DNA from: Lachnospiraceae bacterium
GTDB taxonomy: Bacteria; Bacillota; Clostridia; Lachnospirales; Lachnospiraceae
Reading direction: 5' to 3'
Assembly: GCA_021201665.1 (NCBI GenBank)
Contig: JAJQEO010000065.1
Location: 1 to 64,000, forward strand
DNA length: 64,000 bases
Shown here: piece after piece, positions 23,820-32,472 of the stretch
Numbering within the stretch: position 1 is the first letter of the stretch
How the letters are laid out: every line of letters starts with the position of its first letter
Position numbers and translations under genes: made by a program
Notes under the pieces: model-generated
Database searches by the model: none
Seen by the model: the letters and a program-made list of their open reading frames with translations, nothing else
Told to the model about the DNA's origin: nothing

Positions 23820-25757
23820 ATGCAAGGGAAAGCAGCCGGCAGCAAAACAGAATTTTTAATCCGTACAGAGCATCTTTGCCTGGGCTATGGTCATGCTGCT
23901 CCGGTTGTCTGCGATGTCTCATTAGCCATTGAGCCGGGAGAAATTCTCTGTATTGTTGGAGAAAGCGGAAGCGGAAAAAGTACTCTGCTGAAAGCGATCA
24001 AGAATCCGAAGCTGTTCGGCGTAAAAATACTGGATGGGGATATTCTCGATGGCGGGGGAAATCGTCACATTGCCCGTAATGAAAATAAACAGAATGCCCT
24101 TGTTCACAAACATGCAGACAGACAGATTAAGCCAGAAAACACAGACAGGATCGGCATGATTTTCCAGAATCCGGGTGCTTCGTTTAATCCGATCCGCACA
24201 TATCGCAGGCAGTTTCAGGAAACACTCAAAAGCAATGGCCTGTTCCGCGGCGAGGTGTCCTGGGAAGAGGTTCTTAACATGCTTGATACGCTGGGGCTGC
24301 CGGATGGCGAACGGATTCTGGACAGCTGTCCATACGAGATGAGCGGCGGGATGAACCAGCGGATTGCGATTGCGCTTACCATGCTGCTTTGCCCCCGCCT
24401 GATTTTAGCTGACGAGCCGACCAGCGCACTGGATGTCACACTGCAGGGTCAGGTCCTCGATGAATTGCAAAGAGCCAGAGAGCTTTCCGGCACCGCGATT
24501 ATGCTGGTGACGCACAATCTGGGTGTAGCCGCGAAGATGGCAGACCGGATTGTCGTGATGCACAAGGGACAGATTGTGGAGTGCCGGAGGGCGGAGGAGG
24601 TATTGCGCTCGCCGGAAGATTCTTATACGAAGGAACTGCTTTCCGCAGTGCCGCGTATTTTGCGGGATCCTTCGGTGGCTTCACAGAAATCTCCATATAA
24701 CTGTTCGGAGCCGACTACTGGCAGGCCAAAGAATGCTCTGCTTGATGATGCAAGCCCGTTGACGGCACTACAAAAAGCATGGAATGGAGCAGATGACCTG
24801 TCGGCTAAATCACGGAATGTGATAAAGGATTGTCCGAGCCTGACGACTTTATCACAGAAGGAGAATGACAGACAAACAGTGCCTCCGGTCTTAGAGGTGC
24901 GCCATCTGAGCAAAGCTTACCATCAGGGCCGCCGCGAGATTCAGGCGGTCCAGGATATCAGTTTCACCGTCCGCGAGGGCGAGTTTCTGGGAATTGTCGG
25001 AGAGAGCGGAAGCGGAAAAAGCACACTTCTGCGGCAGATTTCCGGACTGGAAACGCCGGATACAGGTGAAATCCGGCTGTCCGGGAAGCTTCTTTCCCCA
25101 AAACGAACGAAAGAGGATTACCAGGGAATGCAGATGATTTTTCAGGAACCGGTATCTTCCTTTGATCCCCGCATCCGGATTGGCTCCTCCATTCTGGAAA
25201 ATCAAAAGAACCTTTGCCGGAAGCATATGCGGGGCGGACAGCAGGGAGGATTTCCAGAAAAGTTTTTCAGGCAGACAAAGGTCTCGGCAGATCAGGAAAA
25301 GCTGCCTGTGCAAACGGGATTTTTGGCAGATCAGGAGGAGCTGCCTGCACCAATGGGATTTTCGGCAGATCTGGAGAAGCTGCTTGCTCAGACCGGACTT
25401 TCAACAGAACTGAAGGATCGTTACCCATCTGCGTTAAGCGGCGGCCAGTGCCAGAGGGCGGCTATTTCCCGGGCGATTGCTGTTGGGCCAAAGGTATTGC
25501 TCTGCGATGAGATCACAAGCGCTCTGGACGTTTCCGTGCAGGCGCGCATCATTGATCTTCTGGTTCATCTGGCGAAAGAGAGAGGGATGGCAGTCGTGTT
25601 TGTCTCCCACGATCTGGCACTGGTCAGTACTATTTGCAGCCGTGTCATGGTGATGAAGGATGGCGCCTGTGTAGAATATCAGGAGACCGGAGATCTTTTG
25701 AATCATCCGCAGAATGCGTATACAAGGCAACTGCTTGAGGCAGTACTGACGATTTGA
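23820..25757 (+). CDS. Fused dual ATPase of a peptide/nickel-type ABC importer (DppD-DppF fusion)
   Basis: 645 residues containing two complete ATPase domains, usually separate proteins. Domain 1: Walker A GESGSGKST (about 44), signature MSGGMNQR, Walker B LILADEPTSALD. Domain 2 from about 360: Walker A GESGSGKST, signature LSGGQCQR, Walker B VLLCDEITSALD. The linker (about 265-350) is low-complexity. Just before the second signature, three 13-residue tandem repeats (SADQEKLPVQTGF-like; 25286-25402) extend the helical subdomain. The ATG at 23820 is preferred to the GTG at 23811 since GGTGAGA lies at proper spacing. It is the last gene of the importer operon and convergent with the flippase gene. 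Confidence 0.88.
   Translation: MQGKAAGSKTEFLIRTEHLCLGYGHAAPVVCDVSLAIEPGEILCIVGESGSGKSTLLKAIKNPKLFGVKILDGDILDGGGNRHIARNENKQNALVHKHADRQIKPENTDRIGMIFQNPGASFNPIRTYRRQFQETLKSNGLFRGEVSWEEVLNMLDTLGLPDGERILDSCPYEMSGGMNQRIAIALTMLLCPRLILADEPTSALDVTLQGQVLDELQRARELSGTAIMLVTHNLGVAAKMADRIVVMHKGQIVECRRAEEVLRSPEDSYTKELLSAVPRILRDPSVASQKSPYNCSEPTTGRPKNALLDDASPLTALQKAWNGADDLSAKSRNVIKDCPSLTTLSQKENDRQTVPPVLEVRHLSKAYHQGRREIQAVQDISFTVREGEFLGIVGESGSGKSTLLRQISGLETPDTGEIRLSGKLLSPKRTKEDYQGMQMIFQEPVSSFDPRIRIGSSILENQKNLCRKHMRGGQQGGFPEKFFRQTKVSADQEKLPVQTGFLADQEELPAPMGFSADLEKLLAQTGLSTELKDRYPSALSGGQCQRAAISRAIAVGPKVLLCDEITSALDVSVQARIIDLLVHLAKERGMAVVFVSHDLALVSTICSRVMVMKDGACVEYQETGDLLNHPQNAYTRQLLEAVLTI
25286..25402 (+). repeat. 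In-frame 3 x 39-nt tandem repeat
   Basis: Units at 25286, 25325 and 25364 begin GGCAGATC and encode 13-residue repeats in the helical subdomain of the second ATPase domain. The third unit is the most family-like (EKLLAQTGL), so the first two are probably the added copies. Confidence 0.85.
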
Positions 25758-25799
25758 TTCCGCCGGATGAACCTGAAAACAATGTGCTCTTCTTTCAGA

Positions 25800-27635
25800 T
25801 CAGGCCTCTTTTTTACGGTCAGGCCAAAGAAGTGCCCAGCCCACGCCCGAAAATGTCAGACAGTAAATTCCTCCGCTTACGGCGAAAACCGCCATTGGAG
25901 GAATTTTTTGCGCAATTGCAGCGCGAAAAAGGAGAACGGCTCCTCCGCCGGTAATTGCCGGCAGGAGCATTTTTACAAACAGATCAGGCACGGAAACTGT
26001 CAGCCATGAGGCGCGGCGCAGCGTGAAGAGAATGCATACAGATACCAGGAGATCATCGAGCAGCAAGCCCCAAAGATATCCGTTCATTCCAAGGAGGGGG
26101 ACGAGCCTCAGTATACAGAAAAAGCGCAGGGCGAACCCGGCGAGATTCCAGAGCAGGATGGAGGCGGAGCGGTCCAGACCGTGCAGAATGCTCATCATGG
26201 TCGTGTTTATGTAGATCAGCGGACAGATCAGGGCGAGTCTGCGGATATAGATTCCGGCCAGACTGTTTTGAAAGAGAATATAGCCGACGTTGTCTCCAAA
26301 CAGCAAAAACAGCCCCAGACAAAAGCTGCCCAGAATGAGCCCGCCCATAAATGTAGCGTTGACCGTTTGGGTGACCTGCTTTTTCTGCTGAAGCGAGTGA
26401 GCTTCGGAAACCGTGGGGAGCAGGAGCATACCGAGCGCAGATGTGACTGCGGTCGGAAAAAGAATCATCGGCATAGCCATGCCGGTCAGGGTACCATAAT
26501 CAGAGATGGCTTCCATGGAGCTCTGTCCGGCGCGCTGCAGCATCTGTGGGAGAAGAGATGCCTCGATCGCCTGCAGGACGCACATCAGCATGCGGTTCAG
26601 ACCAAGAGGCAGAGAAACGGAGAGCATCTTCTGAGCGGACGAGCGGAAGCGGCGAAAAGCTGCGCCAGGATGGAACGGGATGGAGCGCATTACGGTGCCT
26701 GACTGTCTCAGGGAAGAGCGCAATGTGGTGCCTGACTGTCTCAGGGAAGAGCGCAATGGGATGTTTGACTGCGTTGGCATAGAATGCTTTGCACTGTGTG
26801 ATTGTGCCCGCAGGGGATGTTTTGCTGTACTTGTGCGGCTCAGACATCCCATGCATGCCAGAACAAAAATGGCGCAGGCCGCCTCTCCCAAAAGCTGCCC
26901 GAGGACCATGAGCCGGGCTCCGCCCGCAGTGCCATTTTGTAAGGAAAGACAGTAAGCTGACACGACAAAAAAGATGCGCACCATCTGTTCAATGAACTGG
27001 GAAAATGCCGGAGGCAGTACTTTTTTCGACCCCATAAAATATCCGCAGACGCAGCCGTGTACTGTGGAAAACGGCAGTGAGAAAGCCATTACCTTTAAAA
27101 GTCCTGCGCAGGATTCTTCCAGAAGAAAACGCCTGGCGATAAGGTCTGCGCCAAAGTACAGCAGCACCATGCCCAGAACGGAGGCAGGGACAGACAGCAA
27201 AAGTCCGGTGAGCAGGGCGTGGCTTGCTCTTATGCGAGCTCTTTTTCGGTCCAGCTCTTTTTTTGCCGGCCGGTGATTTCTCTGACCAGATTTGCTCTGC
27301 GTTGGCCGGAGTTCTCCCTGACCAGATTCGTCCTTCGCTGCCTGTGTATTCTCCCGGTGCGGTATATCATCTGGTTTTCGGGCATTCTCACAAGCCACAG
27401 CATTCTCCGCAGCCAGTGCTTCCGCCACAAACCGGGAAACGGCCGTCTGTATGCCTCCGCCGCACAGCGCTGTGCAGAACGAAAAAACCGGAATGGTCAT
27501 CTGATAAAGTCCGATTTCAGCCGCACCAATTGTCCGGGAAAGGAATATTTTATAGAAGAAGCCGGCCACCCTGGTCAGCAGTCCCATGACAGTTAATAGA
27601 AGAGTTCCTTTGATGAGATAGCGTTTCTGATTCAA
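25800..27635 (-). CDS. SpoVB/MurJ-like oligosaccharide flippase
   Basis: A 611-residue MATE/PST-fold membrane protein similar to stage V sporulation protein B and related lipid-linked saccharide flippases. It opens GTLLLTVMGLLTRVAGFFYKIFLSRTIGA (core LTRVAGFFYK), followed by IGLYQMTIPV and about 14 helices. It is longer than usual (about 520-550) because of two hydrophilic insertions, near residues 77-132 and 275-325. Both are made of tandem repeats (36-nt units at 27268/27304; 33-nt units at 26694/26727). The start is a TTG at 27633-27635 preceded by GAGGCGG. Role inferred: translocation of a lipid-linked cell wall or spore precursor. Confidence 0.82.
   Translation of the reverse strand: MNQKRYLIKGTLLLTVMGLLTRVAGFFYKIFLSRTIGAAEIGLYQMTIPVFSFCTALCGGGIQTAVSRFVAEALAAENAVACENARKPDDIPHRENTQAAKDESGQGELRPTQSKSGQRNHRPAKKELDRKRARIRASHALLTGLLLSVPASVLGMVLLYFGADLIARRFLLEESCAGLLKVMAFSLPFSTVHGCVCGYFMGSKKVLPPAFSQFIEQMVRIFFVVSAYCLSLQNGTAGGARLMVLGQLLGEAACAIFVLACMGCLSRTSTAKHPLRAQSHSAKHSMPTQSNIPLRSSLRQSGTTLRSSLRQSGTVMRSIPFHPGAAFRRFRSSAQKMLSVSLPLGLNRMLMCVLQAIEASLLPQMLQRAGQSSMEAISDYGTLTGMAMPMILFPTAVTSALGMLLLPTVSEAHSLQQKKQVTQTVNATFMGGLILGSFCLGLFLLFGDNVGYILFQNSLAGIYIRRLALICPLIYINTTMMSILHGLDRSASILLWNLAGFALRFFCILRLVPLLGMNGYLWGLLLDDLLVSVCILFTLRRASWLTVSVPDLFVKMLLPAITGGGAVLLFRAAIAQKIPPMAVFAVSGGIYCLTFSGVGWALLWPDRKKEA
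26694..26759 (-). repeat. In-frame 2 x 33-nt tandem repeat
   Basis: Two units (26694-26726, 26727-26759) identical at 32 of 33 positions encode LRSSLRQSGTT-like repeats in a cytosolic loop of the flippase. A degenerate third copy precedes them. Confidence 0.88.
27268..27339 (-). repeat. In-frame 2 x 36-nt degenerate repeat
   Basis: Units starting GGCCGG at 27268 and 27304 share the CTGACCAGATT core and encode the first hydrophilic insertion of the flippase. Confidence 0.65.
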
Positions 27636-27720
27636 AGACCGGCCGCCTCGTAAGGATTGCTTGCTTTATCCTATGCGGAAAAACCGGAATGATAGAACAG
27701 AATTGCTTATTAGTTTCCAG

Positions 27721-27749
27721 TTGAAGAATAAGAGAAATTATGTTAGGAT
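27721..27749 (+). promoter_or_regulatory. Promoter of the Rrf2-nifS-mnmA unit
   Basis: TTGAAG (27721-27726), 17 bp, TAGGAT (27744-27749), about 60 bp before the regulator start. Autoregulation by the Rrf2 protein is typical, but I did not identify its site. Confidence 0.5.
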
Positions 27750-27810
27750 GATGCCTGAAAATGATTGCAGCTTATGTCTGACAGAGGTCTTCAGGCATGT
27801 GGGAGGAAAC

Positions 27811-28281
27811 ATGAGATTATCAACGAAAGGCCGCTATGGGCTGCGGGCCATGGTGGATCTGGCTTTGAACAGCGAGGAGGAGGCAGTCTCCATCAGCAGC
27901 ATTGCCCTGCGGCAGGGAATTTCTGAAAGCTACCTGGAACAGCTGATCGCGAAGCTGCGTAAGGCGAGTCTGGTCGTGAGCACCCGCGGCGTATCGGGCG
28001 GATACCGCTTAAGCCGCCCGGCGGATCAGATTACGGCGGGCGACGTACTCCGCGCCCTGGAGGGCGATATGCGGGCAGTAGACTGCGGGGCTTTCAGCGG
28101 CGAGGGCTGCGAGGGCGCGGATCTGTGCGTGACAAAATATGTCTGGCAGCGGATCAATGAGAGCATTGAAGAAGCGATGGATCAGATTTTTATCAGCCAG
28201 CTGGTGGAAGAAAGCAAAAAAATGGCCGAAAAGAGCAGAAAAAGCCCGGAAGAGTTTGTGGGGAAACATTGCAACGGATAA
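27811..28281 (+). CDS. Rrf2-family regulator (IscR-like)
   Basis: A 156-residue DNA-binding regulator: MRLSTKGRYGLRAMVDLA at the N-terminus, HTH around ISSIALRQGISESYLEQLIAKL and wing VVSTRGVSGGYRLSRP. The cluster-ligand cysteines are in VDCGAFSGEGCEGADLC, the IscR spacing, so it probably binds an Fe-S cluster. It precedes a cysteine desulfurase and MnmA, which fits Fe-S or sulfur-transfer control. The ATG at 27811 is preceded by GGGAGG; longer upstream frames lack homology. The 3' end runs into a repeat-rich spacer. Confidence 0.9.
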   Translation: MRLSTKGRYGLRAMVDLALNSEEEAVSISSIALRQGISESYLEQLIAKLRKASLVVSTRGVSGGYRLSRPADQITAGDVLRALEGDMRAVDCGAFSGEGCEGADLCVTKYVWQRINESIEEAMDQIFISQLVEESKKMAEKSRKSPEEFVGKHCNG

Positions 28282-28400
28282 CTGTGCAGCCGATAAAACT
28301 GCAATGGATAGCAGTGCATCGGATAATAGTGTAGCAGATAAAGCTAAAATTGACGGCACTGTAATTGATAAAGCTGCAAAGGATAGTACCGCAGCAGACA
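28270..28400 (+). repeat. Degenerate 15-30-nt repeats between the Rrf2 and nifS genes
   Basis: Recurring GCAGCxGATAAAACTGCAATGGATAG-like motifs (GATAA/GATAG every 12-18 nt). The stretch is open in the nifS frame, but homology of NifS begins only at 28448, so I treat it as expanded spacer. Confidence 0.6.
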
Positions 28401-28447
28401 GCTTCCGGCCCGCCCGGATAAGAATAAAGTTGGCGAGGGGATCCGAG

Positions 28448-29683
28448 ATGGATAAGTTTATATATCTGGACAATGCGGCTACAACGAAAACATCAGCGTC
28501 GGTTGTTGAGGCAATGCTTCCATATTTTACGGAATATTATGGCAATGCGTCCGGCATTTACAGCATTGGAGTAAAAAGCCGGGAGGCAGTGAACGAAAGC
28601 AGGAGGACCATCGCGGCGACCATCGGGGCCAGACCGGAGGAAATCTACTTCACCGCAGGAGGCACCGAGTCCGATAACTGGGCGCTCAGGGCGGCCGCGG
28701 AGATGACGGGAATTACGGTCTTTGAAAATCAGCCTGGAGATCGTGCTGTCACAGCGAATTCCGGGTTTCACCGAAAAAATCATATCATCACAACAAAAAT
28801 CGAACACCACGCGATCCTGCACACCTGCGAATATCTGGAAAAGCGGGGCATCCAGGTCACTTACCTGAATGTCGATGAAAACGGGATCGTGAAACTGGAG
28901 GAGCTGAAAAAGGCAATCCGTCCGGAGACCTTTCTGATATCCGTCATGTTTGCCAATAATGAGATTGGTTCGCTGCAGCCAATCCGCGAGATCGGTGAGA
29001 TCGCGCAGGAGCACGGCATTCTGTTTCATACAGATGCAGTGCAGGCGTATGGGCAGCTGCCCATCGATGTGGAGAAGCTGCATATCGACCTTATGAGTGC
29101 GAGCGCCCATAAGCTGAATGGTCCGAAGGGTGTTGGCTTTTTGTATATCCGCAGAAATCTGCGGCTGGGTTCCTTCATCCATGGAGGCGCACAGGAGCGC
29201 CACAGACGGGCCGGCACGGAAAACGTGCCTGGGATCGTGGGTTTCGGCCAGGCGGCGAAGGAGGCCTGCGAGAGCATGCAAAAAAGAGCAGAGCATGAAC
29301 GAGTGCTGCGGGATTATCTGATTGACCGTGTCCTCCGGGAAATTCCCTATACGAGGCTGAACGGGCACCGAGAAAAGCGGCTTCCAAACAATGCAAATTT
29401 CAGCTTCCAGTTTGTCGAAGGAGAAACCCTGCTGATCATGCTGGATATGGAGGGCATCTGCGGCTCCAGCGGCTCGGCCTGCACGACCGGTTCTCTTGAT
29501 CCGTCCCATGTATTGCTTGCGATCGGATTGCCGGATGACCTTGCGCATGGATCCTTGCGGCTGACATTAAGCGCTGAGACGACTCGGGAAGAGATTGACA
29601 TCACTGTGGACACGATCAAACGAATTGTGGAGCGGCTCAGAAGTATGTCGCCGCAGTATGAGGATTTTTGCAGGAGAGTGTAA
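28448..29683 (+). CDS. Cysteine desulfurase (NifS/IscS-like)
   Basis: A 411-residue PLP enzyme that takes sulfur from cysteine to a catalytic Cys persulfide for Fe-S cluster or tRNA thiolation. FIYLDNAATTKTS at the start; IYFTAGGTESDNWAL; KIEHHAIL; TDAVQAYGQLPID; PLP Lys in SASAHKLNGPKGVGFLYIRR; and the Cys loop GSSGSACTTG. The start at 28448 has GAGGGG 8 bp upstream. It sits 7 bp before mnmA, so the sulfur is probably relayed to MnmA for 2-thiouridine; supply to Fe-S assembly is also possible given the Rrf2 regulator. Confidence 0.93.
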   Translation: MDKFIYLDNAATTKTSASVVEAMLPYFTEYYGNASGIYSIGVKSREAVNESRRTIAATIGARPEEIYFTAGGTESDNWALRAAAEMTGITVFENQPGDRAVTANSGFHRKNHIITTKIEHHAILHTCEYLEKRGIQVTYLNVDENGIVKLEELKKAIRPETFLISVMFANNEIGSLQPIREIGEIAQEHGILFHTDAVQAYGQLPIDVEKLHIDLMSASAHKLNGPKGVGFLYIRRNLRLGSFIHGGAQERHRRAGTENVPGIVGFGQAAKEACESMQKRAEHERVLRDYLIDRVLREIPYTRLNGHREKRLPNNANFSFQFVEGETLLIMLDMEGICGSSGSACTTGSLDPSHVLLAIGLPDDLAHGSLRLTLSAETTREEIDITVDTIKRIVERLRSMSPQYEDFCRRV

Positions 29684-29690
29684 TTTTATT

Positions 29691-30770
29691 ATGAAAAAAC
29701 AGACAGTGGTCGTCGGCATGTCCGGCGGCGTGGATTCTTCAGTGGCCGCGTATCTTCTGAAGGAGGCCGGCTATGAGGTAATCGGAGTGACTATGCAGAT
29801 CTGGCCGAAGGAGGCCGACGAAGAGGCCAGCGCGAACGGAGGCTGCTGCGGATTAAGCGCGGCGGAGGATGCCGCGCGGGTGGCCCAGGTACTGCAGATT
29901 CCGCACTATGTGATGAATTTCCGCGAAGAGTTTCGCGAAAACGTGATTACGTATTTTATAGATGAATATCTGGCCGGGCGCACACCCAATCCCTGCATCG
30001 CCTGCAACCGCTATGTGAAGTGGGAATCTCTTCTGCGGCGGAGCCTGCAGATTGGCGCGGATTACATCGCGACCGGCCATTATGCGCGCGTGGAGCACCT
30101 GACCAATGGACGATACGCGATCCGCACCTCTGTGACGAAGGGAAAGGATCAGACCTACGCCCTTTACAATCTGACCCAGGAACAGCTTTCCCACACTCTG
30201 ATGCCGGTCGGAGCGTACGACAAGCCGCAGATCCGCCGGATAGCCGAGTCGGCGGGACTTCCGGTCGCTCACAAGCCGGACAGCCAGGAAATCTGCTTTG
30301 TGCCGGATGATGATTACGCCGGATTTATTGAGAAAAACAGTCCCTGTCCGGTGCCGCCCCCCGGCAATTTTGTAACCGCGGACGGGGAAATCCTCGGCAC
30401 CCACAGAGGCATCACGCATTATACCATCGGGCAGCGGCGCGGCCTGCGGCTGGCTCTGGGATATCCTGCTTTCGTCACAGAAATCCGACCCGATACCAAT
30501 GAGGTTGTGATCGGTGCGGCGGATGAGGTGTTCCGCGACCGACTGACCTGCAATCGCCTGAACTTTATGAGCGTTCCGGATATTCCGGACGGCACGCGCG
30601 TTCTGGCAAAGATCCGCTACAGTCATCCGGGGGCGGCGGCGACCGTGCACAGACCTTCGGACGATCAGGCTGAGGTGGTCTTTGATGAACCCGTCCGCGC
30701 CGTCACCCCCGGACAGGCTGTTGTTTTCTATGATGGGGAATTTATTCTGGGCGGCGGCACCATCATTTAA
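29691..30770 (+). CDS. mnmA: tRNA-specific 2-thiouridylase
   Basis: A 359-residue enzyme that thiolates U34 of tRNA-Lys, -Glu and -Gln using ATP. The PP-loop GMSGGVDSSVAAYLL is at residues 8-22. The first catalytic Cys lies in TPNPCIACNRYVKW; ATGHYAR follows; the second Cys is in DSQEICFVPD. The C-terminal domain begins GTHRGITHYTIGQRRGL. The nearby cysteine desulfurase supplies sulfur. AGGAG precedes the start. Confidence 0.96.
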   Translation: MKKQTVVVGMSGGVDSSVAAYLLKEAGYEVIGVTMQIWPKEADEEASANGGCCGLSAAEDAARVAQVLQIPHYVMNFREEFRENVITYFIDEYLAGRTPNPCIACNRYVKWESLLRRSLQIGADYIATGHYARVEHLTNGRYAIRTSVTKGKDQTYALYNLTQEQLSHTLMPVGAYDKPQIRRIAESAGLPVAHKPDSQEICFVPDDDYAGFIEKNSPCPVPPPGNFVTADGEILGTHRGITHYTIGQRRGLRLALGYPAFVTEIRPDTNEVVIGAADEVFRDRLTCNRLNFMSVPDIPDGTRVLAKIRYSHPGAAATVHRPSDDQAEVVFDEPVRAVTPGQAVVFYDGEFILGGGTII

Positions 30771-30844
30771 AAAATTGTTCTTAAGTTCCGAAAATAATGC
30801 GTTTTTTCAGCTGATTTTCTACCAGATATTGTGTGACAAAAGGC

Positions 30845-30873
30845 TTGCAATTTTCAGAGAAACACGATAAGAT
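30845..30873 (+). promoter_or_regulatory. Promoter of the decarboxylase operon
   Basis: TTGCAA (30845-30850), 17 bp, TAAGAT (30868-30873). Confidence 0.6.
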
Positions 30874-31011
30874 AAAAAGGATGTATTCGGGGAACCATAT
30901 ATTACCATGCACATGGCGTCAGGGAATCAATGGGTTAGCAGGTTCCTGCGCCAAAGCAAAGGAAACGATGAACGTCGTTTACTATTATTTTTAGCGATGG
31001 AGGGCTGAATC

Positions 31012-32448
31012 ATGAGTTTTACAGAGCAAAACCAGGCAGGCAGACGGATCGCTTCTCTGCTTGACGATAACAGTTTTGTGGAGATCGGCGGACACGTGAC
31101 AGCCAGAAGCACTGATTTCAACCTGCCGCAGACCGAGACGCCCGGAGATGGCGTGATTACCGGTTACGGTGTGATTGACGGGCATCTGGTGTACGTGTAC
31201 AGCCAGGACGCGTCCGTCTTAGGCGGATCAATTGGAGAAATGCACGCGAAAAAGATCGCAGGACTGTATGATATGGCGATCAAGATAGGTGCACCGGTGA
31301 TCGGACTTTTGGACAGTGCAGGACTGAGACTTCAGGAGGCGACGGACGCTTTGAACGCGTTTGGCCTGATTTATCAGAAGCAGGCGCAGGCATCCGGAGT
31401 GATCCCGCAGATCACGGCTGTATTCGGCAGATGCGGCGGCGGCATGGCACTGATCCCGGGACTGGCTGATTTTACATTTATGGAGAGTGAAAAAGCGGAG
31501 CTGTTTGTTAATTCTCCGAATGCGCTTCCGGGCAACACGAAGGAAAAGTGTGATACCTCTGCGGCAAAGTTCCAGAGCGAGGAGACCGGACTGGTTGATT
31601 TCGTCGGATCTGAGGACGAGATCCTTGGCAATATCCGCGCACTGGTATGCATGCTTCCGGCAAATAATGAGGATGATCTTTCCTATGAGGATTGCACCGA
31701 TGACCTGAACCGTGCCTGCGAGGATCTGGCGAACGCTTCAGGAGACACGTCTATTCTCCTTTCCAATATTGCGGACAATAACATTTTTGTCGAAATGAAG
31801 GCTGCTTACGCACCGGATATGGTGACTGGTTTCCTGCGCCTGAACGGCACAACGGTCGGCGCGGTGGCGAACCGCACAGAGATCTACGGCGAGGACGGCG
31901 AGCTCAAAGAATCCTTTGACTGCGTCATCAGCGCACGCGGAGCGGAAAAGGCAGCCGGGTTTGTTTCCTTCTGCGATGCATTTGAGATTCCGGTTCTGAC
32001 TCTGACCAACGCGACCGGTTTCAAGGCATGCAAGTGCTCCGAGAAAAAGATTGCGAAGGCAGCTGCGAAGCTGACCGCCGCATTTGCGAACGCGACCGTG
32101 CCGAAGGTGAACGTAATCATCGGCAAGGCCTTCGGCAGCGCTTACGTGGTGATGAACAGCAAGGCGATCGGCGCGGACATGACCTTTGCGTGGACAGACG
32201 CGCAGATCGGTATGATGGATGCGCAGCTGGCTTCCAAGATCATGTACGCCGGCGAGGACAGCAAGGTGATCAATGAGAAAGCTGCAGAGTATGCTTCTTT
32301 GCAGTCGAGTGCACTTTCTGCGGCGAAGAGAGGCTATGTGGACAATATCATCGATGCCCAGGACACCAGAAAATATGTGATCGGAGCATTTGAAATGCTG
32401 TATACGAAAAGAGAGGACGGCCCGTCCAGAAAACATGGAACAGTATAA
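31012..32448 (+). CDS. Acyl-CoA carboxyltransferase subunit (MmdA / PccB / 12S type)
   Basis: A 478-residue carboxyltransferase with the duplicated crotonase fold. N-terminal half: GDGVITGYGVIDG, VYSQDASVLGGSIGEMHAKKI (core DASVLGGS), GLLDSAGLRLQE, FGRCGGGMALIPGLADF. C-terminal half: MVTGFLRLNGTTVGAVAN, TNATGF, IGKAFGSAYVVMNSKAIGAD. Such subunits carry carboxyl groups between biotin and propionyl-, methylmalonyl- or other acyl-CoA. It heads an operon with an OadG-like protein, a biotin carrier, the OadB pump and an OadA-like subunit. That combines 12S-type and 5S-type transferases. It is slightly short for PccB (about 510). Confidence 0.88.
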   Translation: MSFTEQNQAGRRIASLLDDNSFVEIGGHVTARSTDFNLPQTETPGDGVITGYGVIDGHLVYVYSQDASVLGGSIGEMHAKKIAGLYDMAIKIGAPVIGLLDSAGLRLQEATDALNAFGLIYQKQAQASGVIPQITAVFGRCGGGMALIPGLADFTFMESEKAELFVNSPNALPGNTKEKCDTSAAKFQSEETGLVDFVGSEDEILGNIRALVCMLPANNEDDLSYEDCTDDLNRACEDLANASGDTSILLSNIADNNIFVEMKAAYAPDMVTGFLRLNGTTVGAVANRTEIYGEDGELKESFDCVISARGAEKAAGFVSFCDAFEIPVLTLTNATGFKACKCSEKKIAKAAAKLTAAFANATVPKVNVIIGKAFGSAYVVMNSKAIGADMTFAWTDAQIGMMDAQLASKIMYAGEDSKVINEKAAEYASLQSSALSAAKRGYVDNIIDAQDTRKYVIGAFEMLYTKREDGPSRKHGTV

Positions 32449-32472
32449 ACAGAAGTGAGCGAGGTGATACAG

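Noticed and set aside
28139-28447. Extended N-terminus of the cysteine desulfurase
   Set aside because: Overlaps the Rrf2 gene and consists of repeat-derived Asp/Ala sequence; homology and ribosome site begin at 28448.
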